Of a stretch of 64,000 nucleotides of DNA, positions 23,882 through 37,124 are shown one piece after another. Under the pieces are notes generated by a model. The model ran no database searches. It was not told the origin of the DNA and worked only from the letters and a program-made list of their open reading frames with translations. Position numbers and translations under genes: made by a program. This DNA comes from Bactrocera neohumeralis (lineage: Eukaryota; Arthropoda; Insecta; Diptera; Tephritidae): assembly GCF_024586455.1 (NCBI RefSeq), contig NW_026089625.1, positions 620,001-684,000 of the forward strand. Reading direction: 5' to 3'. Position 1 is the first letter of the stretch. The number at the start of each line of letters is the position of its first letter.

Positions 23882-24270
23882 GGAGAAGGGATTTATTAGC
23901 CTGGAAAGATCTCGGACCGCGCAAGTACCAATGTTTGGTTTCCTAACATACGCTAAGATTCCGCGATGCGCATCTATTCAGTAGTAAAACCCAATAAGAT
24001 AAGTGAAGCTTTGACTCGTACCCTTTTCATCTTTTCCAACTTAACAGTTGCCTGTGAATCCGCTGGGGCCCTTGATACTAGTGTTAATCAGAGTATTCAG
24101 AAGAAAATTGATGGCGTTAGTTAGTTCAAGGTCAGTACCGCAGCGCTACAATCAGGGTGATTATTTCTCTAAAGGAGGCTGTGCTCGTGAGCAGCAAATC
24201 TAATTCTATCGTAATGACAGCAATTCTGAAACCGGCGTTGATAGATAGTTTGCAAAAGTAGTCTCAGCTC
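23882..24270. mobile_element. Probable unclassified transposon-derived block
   Basis: This ~390-bp stretch is much less AT-rich than its surroundings and directly abuts the Tc1-like element. That suggests an older element into which Tc1 jumped. I see no intact reading frame or named domain; composition is the only evidence. Confidence 0.35.
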
Positions 24271-25243
24271 TATACTATGTAATAATCCATTAAATAACTA
24301 AGACCATTTTTTTATAAAGGCGAGGCAAGGGAGAGATACTTAATATTCATTATTTTTCGTGCATTAATGAGTCGATGAGAAAACAAGGGCATATCGTCAG
24401 AAATATCTGTAGATGATAGTAATAGTACTTCTTGTTTAGTTAACGGCTTAATTCTTCATTCATCTTAGTATAGATATTATATACATATGTATGTATACAC
24501 ATATATTTTCAATATTTACATTTGTATAATAATATATTTGTATTTTCTCTTTTTGCAGGTAAGCAAACATCTTATCCTCCAGAATTTTTATATTATTAAA
24601 CAAATTGATTAAAAGCTATATGAGAGCGTACAGTAAGTATGCACAATTGACTACTAGTTTCTTTCAAATTCTTATCCATAATTGAAATTTGGTTGTAAAT
24701 ATCCTATAAAAATTGAGTTATGTTATTTTGATCATTACTATCTATTTATTCAATGTTAATTCAGTCCTGTCAAAAGGATATATTAAAATTGCCAAATAGC
24801 CAATCAGATAAGCAGTAAGAAAAACCATTATTTTCCGATTCCTTGGCATTTTGGCGTCTTTTGCAATAAAATCTTACTCTCAGCATATGTATATCCGCTT
24901 TAATCAAATAGATTGTAGAGAATTTGAATCTTCTGAGTTACTTAACTCACATTTTTATTAAATACATACATAAATACAAGTATGTCTACATATAAGTATT
25001 TTATCAAACTTTACTGAAGCGCTGACAGTTGTTTGAACACAGGTAAAAATCCATTATTCCCAAGGTTATTACCGCCCTAATTATTAAAAAAAATCACAAA
25101 ATGATTTAAAGAAGTCGAAAGTAATCTTTTTCAGGTAAGCGAGGTTTCTAAAAACTCAAATTTTGTTCGGACTATGGTAATTATTGTATCACTGATCTCT
25201 CCGTTATTCTATTGAATATTGACAAATATATGTACATATGTAT
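24271..25243. other. AT-rich non-coding DNA with two AG|GTAAG motifs
   Basis: No gene is seen. TTTTCTCTTTTTGCAG|GTAAGC at 24543-24564 looks like a recursive-splice ratchet point for a long intron. A second, CTTTTTCAG|GTAAGC at 25126-25140, sits inside a diverged repeat and is less persuasive. Confidence 0.35.
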
Positions 25244-25741
25244 CGGGTGATTTTTTAAGAGCTTGATAACTTTAAAAAAAAAAAAAACGCATAAAATTTG
25301 CAAAATCTCATCGGTTCTTTATTTGAAACGTTAGATTGGTTCATGACATTTACTTTTTGAAGATAATTTCATTTAAATGTTGACTCATGTGGTTTCAACA
25401 AGATGGCGCTACATGCCACACAGCTCGCGATTCTATGGCCATTTGAGTTGTAGAACAATTCATCTCAAGAAATGGACCCGTAAGTTGGCCACCAATCATG
25501 CGATTTATCGCCTTTAGACTATTTTTTGTGTTTCAAGTCTAAAGTCTACAGAAATAAGCCAGACTATTCCAGTTTGTGACAATTTCCGATGGTTCGGGCT
25601 ATTCCGGCCGAAATGCTCGAAACATAATCTTATATAAGGCAGCCGCGGTCAACATTTAAATGAAATTATCTTCTAAATGTCATCCAATCTAACGTTTCAA
25701 TAAATTTCATGAAAATTTTAAAAAGTTATCAAAAAAAATCT
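25244..25741 (+). mobile_element. Internally deleted IS630-Tc1-mariner-type element with long inverted repeats
   Basis: The left arm (25244-25384) and right arm (25648-25741) are inverted relatives sharing GATAACTTT, GAAACGTTAGATTGG and GATAATTTCATTTAAATGTT. Between them a plus-strand remnant encodes FQQDGATCHTARDSMAI (with a catalytic-type Asp), then EQFISRNGPVSWPP in a shifted frame. Only about 80 codons of a transposase survive. It is a MITE-like, non-autonomous derivative. Confidence 0.8.
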
Positions 25742-27283
25742 ATATACATCTACAAAATAATAGACTACCCGTAGAAAGTATGTTTATAAAATGAGACTTA
25801 GAAAAAAACGGACTTTGGTTCGGAAAGTTAAGTTAGGCCCGTGGTTGTACAATGAAATGTAATATTGGCTATCGTGCCGCTATTTGTTTTTTTAATGACT
25901 ATGTTTGTGTAATGATGGTCCCTAAACATAATCTTATATAAGGCTTTCAAGTATTTTTCTTCTTTTCTTATAGTTTGTATAAATTTCATAAGAAGCTAAA
26001 GTCTAAGTCTACTAAAGTGAAGTACTATATTTCAGGTACACGAAGTTTATAAAAACCCAAAATTTATTTTCGAAATGTGGTAGTTATAGTACCAATGTAT
26101 TTTTTAAAATTTTTTGTCTGGCTAAAAAGGATATTGATATTTAGTGGATAAAGTATATGTATATATTATACATATGTACATCTAGTCTGAAAAAAAAAAC
26201 AAAAGACATATTATTGGAAAGTTAAGTTAGATCGCGGTTGTACTAGAAAATATATTCATAATTGATTTCTAGGGGGTTTTTCTTAAATAAATAAAAATAC
26301 GTACGTAAATATTTTTAATAAAATATCAAGGAAGCAGGAAAGACAACAAAAAACGTTTTGTTATTGCTTTACGTTGTTTGATATAAACAACCTTTAACTC
26401 GATTGCTTAGTACGGCAAACATTTCATCATAATTTTGATCGGTCAGTTTGAATGGCTATCAAATGCTATACTAATCCGATATAGGCGATTCCATCAATAA
26501 GCAGTTTCTAGGGGGAGAAAAGGGCGTGTGCAAAATTTACTTTACTGATCTTTTATAAATATACTTTATAAGTTCTCCGATAAATTTCCCTTCTGGGTAT
26601 TACAAACATTTGCAAATTTTTTTATAAATATGTGAGGTAGCAAGCATAAATTACGTTTATTTAAAAGAAAAAAAACTTTATATTATAAAAAATTGTGCTT
26701 GCTAATGACACAAATATAATTTTTTATTTCGACCTTTGTCTCCGAACTAGTCAGTGAAATGAAAAGAGAAGGCGTACTTTTCAAAGCATAATTGTTATAA
26801 AAGCATACATACATATGTATTACGTTAATCTCTGTATGGCGCTTTGCAAATTCATGATCATAATATCAGCCACAGAAGTGGGCTCAAAGTAATGTAACTG
26901 AAAATCGGTAGAAGCCAAATTATGTAAATATTGAATCACCCCAATAATGCAGCATAGATATGTAATTGCAGTTAGATAATTTGGGATGTCAACTATTTGT
27001 TTTAAATGAAACTACTTATATTTGTAATCAGATCTTTATTAATGTTTTACATATTTGAATTCAAATACTTTAATAAATAAATAAATATATATATTTTATT
27101 TGTTATAATTTCAATAATCATTATTTATTAGTTCTCGATTAATCGATGTCATTACATATGCAGCGTCTACCTGCTGTCATTGTATTACCTCTAAAATTTA
27201 TCTCGCAGCGCTAACAAACTCTGCACTATTAATACGCGGTTACTACCTTACACGCCGCAGGTTTTGAAATATATAAATTATGC
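25742..27283. other. AT-rich non-coding DNA with interspersed repeats
   Basis: GGAAAGTTAAGTTAG followed by a GTTGTAC-type segment occurs at ~25825 and ~26217. TCAGGTANNCGANGTTT-type segments occur at ~25131 and ~26034. These are diverged copies of repeats. Nothing codes. Confidence 0.4.
26400..26615 (+). repeat. Interspersed repeat copy
   Basis: Contains GGTCAGTTTGAATGGC, AATCCGATATAGGCGATTCC, GGGGAGAAAAGGGCGTGTGC and CCCTTCTGGGTATTACAAAC. This is the order seen in a very common fly interspersed repeat. Partial relatives lie at 46.0 kb and 61.83 kb. Confidence 0.55.
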
Positions 27284-27430
27284 GCGCGTCGATCTAACCT
27301 TCAGTTATTTCGTGAAGTTCTTGTGCTACGCATGTCAGTCAAGCTTATAAATTTTACAAGTACATGTGCTAAGTGCGCATCGATCCAACCTTTCGCCATT
27401 TCGCGAAGTTCTTGTACTGCGCATGTCAGT
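27284..27430. repeat. Diverged ~57-bp direct duplication just upstream of lilli
   Basis: Copies at 27284-27340 and 27375-27430 share GCGCRTCGATCYAACC, then TTCG(T/C)GAAGTTCTTGT and CGCATGTCAGT. They lie 140-285 bp ahead of the first lilli coding exon and could be part of an internal promoter or leader. Function is unknown. Confidence 0.8.
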
Positions 27431-27568
27431 TAGTCTTCTAGTTTTGTTCAAAAATTATAGCCAAGTACGATACGTACTGAAACTGAAAATAAGAAAAATA
27501 TACATATTTAATATAATCCGTATAATTTCTATTAAAAACGCCGGAAAATTTCTAAAAATTCCCGTCTT

Positions 27569-30500
27569 ATGTCTTTCTCGGATTTTCTTCCTGCGCGAAA
27601 CAGAATGGAAGATTTTGAGCGTCGTCAACAGAGGGAACGTGAAAAACATAAACGTCAGCAAGTGCAAAGTGTCGGCCGAGAGCATGCCCTCTTTCCAGAA
27701 CCGCGTAGAGTGAACCCGTCCGAGGTAGATGACGATATCACCGCCAAACTGGGCGATCATTCTAAAGCCATTGAGTTTATGACTACGGAAGGAGTTGGTG
27801 TACAACCATCCTCCAACAATGCCTTGCTGGTTAGTCATTTACAATCAAGTGCCTCGTCCTCAGCTGGCGGCAATAATATCGGTAACGTCTCTATGTCCAC
27901 CAATTTATTGTCTTCGCATCGTTCGTTGGCTGGTTCACAGACTCTTCAGCAGACAACGCAACAAACTCATCATTACCAACAACCATTGCGTCAACAACCG
28001 TATCTGAAGCAGCATGATAACAAGCTACCATATAACGGGCGGGGAAGTTATTCGGTTCAGTCGGCTAAAAATGATTTACGACCTAGCAGTGGAATGGCAC
28101 CACCAAAAGGTCCTCCACCTTTGTTACCACCACCATCTGGAACTATAGGCGGCAACACTGGAAATAACAGCAGTTTAAATTCAACATCTTTGCTACCACC
28201 ACCATCGAATGGGTATTTGGGTCCTCCTAAATCAACAGCACCTCTACACAATGGACGGTTTCCTAAGCCATTGCCGGTGAGTTACACATTTGTTATTATT
28301 TTGATTTGAACAATTTTCAAAATTTAATTATATATATTTTTTTTAGAAGTCAATAAATGATATAATCTCCAAAGTGGATCAAACTTATCGCGCTCCTGAG
28401 CAAATTACTAAAATAGCCGCAACGCCCCGTACAAGTATCGCTGATTACAATCTGAATGGGCCTAATCGCCACAAATATTCAGTTGGGCCGGTACAACCTA
28501 TTTTGGGTTCGCCACCTTCCGGAGCGGAATTATTACAGAGTGCGGTTCCAATGCCCATAACACCAATCTCAGCTCTACCCGCAACCCCTAATCCTCAGAT
28601 CATATCAAGCACTTGTGGGATAACAACTATTAGTAGCGGTATGCCAGCAATAATGTCTGGTGCTATCCCATCGGCTGCTATTGGTACTGCAGTGTTAAGT
28701 TCGCCGCTTGTGACTACAGCCGTTAGACAAGGATTGTTATTGTCTAAGGAGTCCTTAAAACCACTAATGGATCAAGTTGGACCAACTTTAGAAAAACAGA
28801 ACTCCACGTAAGCAAAGCATCTAGAAACTTTGAATAGAAAATTTTAAAACTATATTTTCTAGGTTGGAAAACGATTTGGAGCTTTCAGAATCAGATGATG
28901 ATCGTCGAAAACAAAGGTAAACATAATGTTCAATTTTTAGGATGTTTTGTTTTATATATTCTTATCCTAGTAATAATAACGAATTATTTTTCTTTTCATA
29001 TATGCAGTCGTTCAGTTCATAATTCCAGTGATAGTTCACCCTCAGATTCTAGTGAGTCGGGTAGTGAAGAATCTTCAAAGAGTGAAAACCATCGATCTTC
29101 ACTTGCGTCGCTTCAGCAACAATCCTCAGCCCACAATCCAAAATCACTTACGCAAAATTCACTTCAGCAACAGCAACAACAGCAGCCACAACAAACGGCT
29201 CCATCAGTTGGACGTACAGTTGCAAATAAACTCATAAATGATAAGTCAAAGATTATTGAACCTCTTGGTGGTAGCCGTTCAAATATTTATCTAAACAGTA
29301 ATGCTCTGGGTTCGGCGGGTTCTTCCAGTTCAGGGCCGAGTTCTACGTCTTCGTCATCCAATAAAACTCCTTCTCCGTCAGATTCGAGTAAATGGAATTT
29401 AAGTCGATATTTTAATAAAAAGCCTGCCTTAGCACAAAATGCCACTCCACCACCAGCAAATTCGCTGGTTGTAAATTCAATTAATGTGAGCATGGATGAA
29501 CCGACTCTTTTACCAGGTGGGGCTCAAATAATACCTGAAGCTACACAACCCCAACCTAATCCCACGATCGTGAAGCACGAAAATACCAACTATGGAGTAG
29601 CGGTAAGCGGAATTACTAACCATACTTTTTGACCATTTTAAGTATATTTTTTTTTTTGATTTTAACAGAAAAAGTTCTCCGCACGCAGCGACGATGATGA
29701 TGAAGAGAGTACTGGTCTTCGTAATTGCGATACACGTAGCGTGATGTCCAATTCAAGTGGAGCTAAAACACATATTAGTGGAGGTGTGCCTGCGTTTATA
29801 AATGAAATAAAAAAAGAAGCTGATGTGCTTTATCCAAGCTCATTGAAAGCTACTTCCTCTGGTACAACACAGGCACATGTTCATGTCTCATCCCAGCAAC
29901 AACAAACGCAGGTACCTCTGTTAAATGCTGCAGAATTTGTTGCGATACCAACGAGCCAAATAAAACATGAAGTTCCTGGTTTAACAGCAGTAGCAACATC
30001 AACTGTTGCCCCAATGTCTTTGGCGGGTGGTACTACCACTGTCACTCCTTACAACACTTCTACCATTAGCGGGAATGGACATAGGCGCACTCCTTCCGCA
30101 TCACCACATATGCGTAACAGTGTTTCGGCGGGCTCGGTGAAGAGGCGTGTTGGCCAGTTATCAGCGCCATCCAGTGATGGACCTACATCGAACAGTAGTG
30201 ATGATGAAGATGCCCTGACAACATCTACAAGGTCTACTGTACCAACATTGGGTCCAGGTGGCACGTTAAAAATACCTGGTGTACCCGCAGCTATTACAGC
30301 ATTACCACCTTCAACGTCACAGCCATTGGCATCAGCGCCCACAGTTCCAAACTCAATAACGGTCTTACCCATCAATCCTCTAACAAAGACAGCACCTTTA
30401 CGTAAGCGAAAGAAACCTCGGAATTCGGCAACCAGCATTACAACGCAATTGGACTCTAGTGACGAAGAAGATATGACATCAGATTTTAAAAGTGGTGGTG

Positions 30501-33500
30501 TGACAGTAAGCCCATCTGAGCTGAGAGCAGTAACTGGCCCAGGAGGAAAACTGTACTCGGAACCAACGCCGGTAGTGCCTGCAAAGAAAGGACCAGGCCG
30601 GCCACGGAAAACTGCTGGCAGTGGAAGTGGAAAGAAAACCAATACAACTCCGATTGCTATCGCTTCAAAAGGTCCTAAATTAACAGCTAGCAAAGATGTT
30701 AATAGTGGTGCTTTGGTTGCTAAAAAGGCCACAACAAAAAGAAGAGCCTCTCGTCAAAATTCAAATTCGGCTGGTATCATCCCGATAAAATTACATTCTC
30801 AGACTACACAACCGGCGACACTAACAAGCGTTCCAATCATTGATACATCTTCGTCCGGTTCAACATCGTATTCAACATCGAAATCCTCTAGTTCGTCTTC
30901 TTCGGAAACAGAATGTGAAGATGGGGTTATAAGCGGTTCATCATCCGGTGATGATAATAAAAATAAAGTCGCAGGTGCTACAAAAACAAAACGCAATATA
31001 TCGGCGCGGCCAACAGCAGCAGCAGTAACCCCAGCGTCAACATGTTCAGTCGCAGCAAACGTATTGCCCGCTTCTACTAGTCGCATTATAGTTCAATTGA
31101 ATAGACGTAAATCTTCACATGATGATGTCCCGCCAATAGCAATATCGTCAGTAAGCACCGGTGGTTCGGCCAAGATGGCAAATAGTGGTAAGCGAAAGAG
31201 GTCAACGTCACATTTCACTCAGGCCGATGAGGAGGCTGATAGTGATGATGAATCATCAGATTCCGGATCTGGTTCGTACGGCAGTTCGGTCAGGAATTAT
31301 AACGCAGGTGCAACGGCAGTTAATTCCGTAACACATGGTGGCAATACCAGTGGTGGCAGTTCACATCGCTCTCAGAATATGCAATCGCCATATAAAGTGC
31401 CCATTTCAGCGGCTCCTGTGTCTAGTTCGACTTCTAGTTCAAGTAGCGTGTCATCGTCATCATCGAGTAGCAGCAGTGGGGATGAACATTTTGATACAGA
31501 GCCTGGTGCATCCGTTAGTAATCGAGGCAAAAGTAAGCACAGTAAGACTGGTACGAAAGTTACTACTAATATCAGCAGCAGTTCCAATAGTTCGAGACTG
31601 CGTCGTGACAAGCCCAAAGCAAGCGATAAGAATAAGAATGTTACGCTTACGCGTATTTTTAATCCAGAAGGCGGTGCCAAAAAGCAAGGTCAGGTGCTGG
31701 TCATCGACGAGCAGCAGCAACAAAAGTTGATATCTCCCAATGCCTCTGGATATAGAACTACAGTGTCCGCCAGCTTAACGTTATCTAATAGCCAAGAGAA
31801 TCTCGTTGCAACCGCCACAGTTGTTAATTCACAATCACCTAGGCTAACTCCCGGTCATATAAAATCACCACGTGCTTTGCCTCAACTGGCAGCAGTTGGG
31901 TCGCATCGCACACCGGATCGCAGTAGTCGAAATAGTGCTGAACGGAAAGTGCAACAGCAACGCATTAGAACGCCGTCTTGTACACCTACTCGCACTCCAC
32001 CTTCAACCCGCACGCCAACACCTACACCGGCATCATTACTGTCAGCCCCAACGGCATCACCTATGAGAACAACAGCAACGTTGTTGCCTAATTTCCCATC
32101 CCTTTTATGTAAAGTTGATTTATCTCGACTTAAACGCATTTTACCAGAGTGGCGTACAAATACTTATCGGCTTTCTAATACTACCATATCCCGTTGTGCC
32201 CAACACGAAGCAATATTAAATGCTGATTTGCAAGCAACATCAACCATAACTGGTAGCGGAAGTGGCAACAGAACACCTACAACTCCAAACTGTCCGACGG
32301 AGCGGGAACTATCGCATTCCAGGGAAAGTTTGGTTGGTATTGGTGTTAGTGGAAGCAAACAAAGACTGAACACAATGCATTCAAATGGCCGCCTGAGCAA
32401 TCTTTCCACAGATGGTGGTGGTAGCGGTGGTACAACCCCCAAACCACAGCCTCAACTTACACCAAATGGTTACAACTTAATTACGAATGCATCAAATAGT
32501 TCACCCTCTACTAAGCAGCTATTAAAACATGAGCAATTAATCAAAAATGAACCAGGCTCTGAATTAGAGAGTGTATCCATCGCGCCACAACCTAAAGCTG
32601 ACGCTTACTGCAGCGAAACTAAGTTTAAAACAAGCGGCTCAGTTAAACAAGAGCTTCTACTACTTAAGCAGGACTGTAAGCCTGGTTTAACTCCACAAAT
32701 CGCTTTTGTATCCGCTGATAAGGAAGACGATCGGCCTGATGGGTCACCAACCTCACAGCAAATGCGCGTAAACGATATAACTGAGCCAAAATCGCAACGG
32801 CGCAAACGTAGCGCCAGCTCGAGTCCATACAAAGACAAAAAGCGGAAAAAGGATAAAATGGACAAATATTCCAAAGATGGTAAAGATATGAAGGAGGGGA
32901 AGGAAAGTGATGCCGGTAGTGCTCCATTATTAACAATACAAGATAAAGAAAAGGACGTTGGGAAATCGATAACTGCTTTGGGAGCTATTGAACGTGAAAT
33001 AGGAAGTAACGCTATTAGCAGTGGTCATGCTGGTGTAAATGACACATGTAGACGTGCGATTGCTATAATTCCTCCACTTGGAATGAACAACAATGGGCAA
33101 ATGGAGGTAATATCACTGAATTTTCGCTGTGGAACTTTATTTAATTGATATTTTTTTATTCTTTAGAATGATCATCAAATGGAAAATCGGCAGTTAGCTC
33201 CTACCAACCACGATCGATTACTGGCGGTGCGACAAATGCAGCAACAACAGCATCTCACTAATGTTACGGCTTCGAATGGCTCACAAAATCTAGCGAACAC
33301 CCAAACAGCAAGTAATAATTTACATACAGTAACGACTGCAGATATTGGTGCTAGTAATATACTAGTGCCACCTGAAAATCTAAACGCTCCATTAGCACCA
33401 CCACCGCAAGCGATATACCGATCATATTTTGAACGCGATGATGATGGACTCTGTGATGATATTGGGTAAGCTTTATATACATATATATAAAAATATGTGA

Positions 33501-34734
33501 TTGTATTTAATAGATTATTTATATTTGTTTTAGGAAAAATTCGAAATTCCTACAGGAAGCAGTCAAGAGAAAGCACGCGGCCGATAGGGAACAAAATCTA
33601 TTCAACCAAGTAACTCTGTATTTGGAGGCTGTTATATATTTTATTCTATCTGGAGCAGTACTAGAACTGCATCGTAATTCGGAGGACGCCAGTTGGGTTA
33701 TGTACAAGGATACACTAAATTTAATTAAGTGAGTAAAGTGTGCGATTTCTAAACATAAACTAAATATAATGTTATAGAGATTTCTCTAGTAATACTATGA
33801 TATCTTATATATTAATTTTACTTTTTTATTCAGGTTTATTTCATCGAAGATTAAGCATTTGCAAGTTTCATCTACATCTAATGAACTCCATGAACCGCAC
33901 AACAAAGTTGCTATCTTAAGGTAACAATTATACAATCAATGAGAGTTTTTTTTTAATTTAACCAATTTTACTTGTTTGCTTTAGTTTACGTTGCCAATCT
34001 CTAATCTCGTTAAAACTATATAAATTGAAACGAAACTATTGTCGGAATATCATCAACCACTGCGCAGATTTTTTAAAAAGTGGTCGGGTGGAGCATCTTA
34101 ATGGTAATACACCTTCATCTAACTCGCCATCGAACTCAGTTTGTTCACAGGTAAATCAATTAAAAAGCGAAAATTTGAAAATAATAATAATCTTATTTTA
34201 CTTTACTTTCCAGGGCTCTGGTTCGAATACACCTCCCGGACGGGGTATGCGGCAAGATATTCAGATCACATTAAATCACCAAAATTTGTACTTCAATTAT
34301 TTGGCTAATTGTCACGATTTATGGGATCAAGCGGATCGACTTGTACGGCAAGGAAACCATACTGGTAAGTAGTGTTCGTCGTCATTAAAGATATAGGTTT
34401 TGTACTAGCTATTTTTAATAATCTTAAATTTCTTATGTTTACAGACTTCTTTATAGCATTGGATCGTGAAAATGGACCTCTTACGCTACACACCTCCATG
34501 TATGATTTGTTTCGTTATATACAATCGGGTCTTAAGAAGCTGAAAAGTGCGAATACCACCACCACGACTTCTGCGTCTACTACAACTAATACCAGTGGAT
34601 GCAGCGATAGTGTGACTATAACCGACAATGCCTCAGTGGCTCATGTTAATACTACTACCACACTTAGTAACACCACACCCACCATCAACAAAAGCGCCAG
34701 CGCCATAAGTTCGGTAACATTGCAACCGCAGTAG
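27569..34734 (+). CDS. lilli: Lilliputian, AF4/FMR2-family elongation factor
   Basis: Exons 27569-28276, 28347-28807, 28863-28916, 29008-29602, 29669-33106, 33167-33465, 33534-33728, 33834-33920, 33985-34150, 34214-34364 and 34445-34734 join to 2147 aa. The N-terminus has the family's ERRQQREREKHKRQQ motif (~16-31). An acidic serine-rich stretch lies at ~410-435 and an AT-hook GPGRPRK at ~913. A conserved PSLLCKVDLSRLKRILPEW lies at ~1415, a lysine-rich NLS-like region follows, and the C-terminal homology domain spans ~1852 onward. Family role: scaffold of the super elongation complex, recruiting P-TEFb in the nucleus. The start at 27569 follows an in-frame stop at 27533; ATG 27605 or splicing from a distal exon (acceptor-like CAG before 27604) are alternatives. 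The Drosophila protein is shorter (about 1670 aa as I recall); the excess is low-complexity sequence in exon 5. Candidate AATAAA at 35204. Confidence 0.95.
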
Positions 34735-35203
34735 TAATGAAATTGGTGGTATATGCCTTTATAGATTTACTTGGGTATATGTGCTATTATTTTTCCCATT
34801 AAACATCCAAGAAACTTCTTAATCGCCACGGAAAAAGAACGTAGTTGCATTTCTTATTCTCTAACTTAGAATTTAGGCATTAAAAAGGCTTTCGTGCTAT
34901 ATATATACATATGTATGTATATATGTAGATTTGGACGAGTGAGTGGCAGGCACATCCTTGCTTGTTGGTCATGAAGTTCATTAGCAAAACAAAGTGTTAC
35001 AGTTTATAATAATATTGTTTTTATTATTACATTATTATTGCTATATACAATTAACCCAAACAAATTTATCATTAATAACGCTTAATTTAAAAAGAAGAAA
35101 AAATACCTGTTTTTCCTATTTACATGTAAAGAACTTTTAACATCATAATTCTTAGTTTATTTAAAGTTCTTCATTTTGCAAAGGTGTATATATAGAGGAA
35201 ATT

Positions 35204-35209
35204 AATAAA
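35204..35209 (+). terminator. Candidate polyadenylation signal for lilli
   Basis: AATAAA 470 bp after the lilli stop. Other AATAAA hexamers follow further on, so the 3' end is uncertain. Confidence 0.3.
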
Positions 35210-37027
35210 AAATATTAAAGATATCACACGTTTTGTAAATATTTAGCTTGCAATGAAGCAAATGTTATTACAATCATTACTTTATTTCTGTTTTAATTAT
35301 TTTAATTTATTTATACAAGGGGATACAAACCACGGTTAGAAATTTGGCGGAAATTATAATTGTTTATTTTATTGCATGAAATTGTACTCAAATACAAGTT
35401 TTGAGGATTTTTTGAATTTCTCATATTACAATAAGAAATATATATAGTTCAATGATATATATTTTTCACATCACACACTTACATATATGTCTTGTTTATA
35501 GTTACAACCCTCGGGTAACATGATTTTGGATTTAAAATTATTAACTTTTAAAAAATGGTTGCTGGTCCTTGGGTCGCATGTGATAAATAAAAGAACACAT
35601 TTATTTAAAGAATATGTTTACAAACAGACTAAAAATAACTTTACAAAATCGATAATTATTGATTTAATAATTTTTGCCAAACTATAGTTAATCTTATTTT
35701 ATTATAAGAGAATATATTTTGTTTATTTTGCTATCTTTCGAAACACCATATTTTTAAATGACATGTACGCACGATTAAAAATATAAGATGACGATTAGTA
35801 AAAATAAATTTAAGTATGTTACCAACGTGCCTATGCGGTCCAGCAATCGAAATATTTATTTAGATTGGAGAAATATAGAAATATATGGAATTAAGAAATA
35901 AAATTGCCAAAATAATTTACATGTTCTCATCAAATTTTGCGTTTTATTATTTTTTTAATTCAATGTTGCTACAAGGTCTAGGCTACGAAGTTAGTTTCTA
36001 TTACAAATTACTCTTCATTTCCGTCACGAATTTTAAAAGAAAAATCCAAAATGTGCAATAGATTTATATACATCTTCATCTTCACATTTTTTTCTTTTAA
36101 ATTCCATTACTTAAGGGAAACTTTTAAGTATATACATATATGCATAGTTATGAACATTCATATGCAGATTTGCTAATAAGAGAATTTTGTCAAAGCAATA
36201 ATGACAGCCGTGAAATAATGTTAGTGAAACCCAAATGAAGCGATATGGAAAAAGATATATAAATATTTTGATTATGGAAAAACCTGATGACCTGTTTATT
36301 GTTTCGATTCGGATATTTTATGTAAACACTTGCATAAACTTTAATATAAATTAGTTAAATGTTAAAAATCAAAATAGTGAAGAAGTAACGACTCATTCAT
36401 TTATTACCCATTTTGAGATTTTGTAATCAATATAGAAAATAAAGAAATGTATAATAAGTAAATAAAATTAATCGGGATATAATAAAAAATATAATATATA
36501 TTGAAAATGATATATTTATAACGTAAAAATAAAAATAAATGAAATGAATACAACCAGAATAACAAAATGAAGTTGAATGAATATATTGGCTAATTGGGGT
36601 TGTTGTCAATATAAGTATGGATGCATACGAATATATTTAAATGCATTTATATAAAATCAAAAGATGTGAATAAGAAGATGTTTTATTATTTTTTGGATAA
36701 GTTGTATAAAAATATGCATAAAACATGTGTTTTTATACGCGGGTAAATATTAATGTAAAATATAAAAAAAGGGAAAAGTTAAAAATTATATTTTGAAGAT
36801 ACATAAAATAACATATACATATATGTAAGAAAGGTGAAAATAAGAACTTTACGTTTATTGTAGCAAACGCATCGCTAATATAGGGAAACAATTTACGACA
36901 AAGCAACAACTCAAAAATATTCTTATACAGCATATGAAATGGTCTATCCAAAGAATTTCGCAATTAAGTAAACGTAATCAAATGATCCTATTCCCATATT
37001 AGAATAGGTATTGCTCATTAAAAATTA

Positions 37028-37124
37028 GTTCCGAACGTAACAGACACAGACCCGGATTTTTATCCGGCCAAATCGGCAGCATTCTACAAATATATATTTG
37101 GAAAATGTTTATATCACAACAACA
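37028..37124 (+). repeat. SINE-like short dispersed repeat, copy E
   Basis: ACAGACCCGGATTTTTATCC and GGCCAA match the family core. The rest is eroded, ending in CACAACAACAGG. It is the most diverged copy. Confidence 0.6.

Noticed and set aside
25126..25140. Second AG|GTAAGC ratchet-like motif
   Set aside because: It sits in a diverged repeat that recurs at about 26034 without the GTAAG core, so it is probably chance inside a repeat.
28895..29007. Upstream part of an open frame before lilli exon 4
   Set aside because: It is intronic read-in; the acceptor at 29006-29007 gives the in-phase serine-rich exon.
30049..30732. 227-codon minus-strand ORF inside lilli exon 5, with others at 30799, 31372 and 32164
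   Set aside because: Antisense shadows of a long low-complexity coding exon; the plus-strand frame is conserved with AF4/FMR2 proteins.
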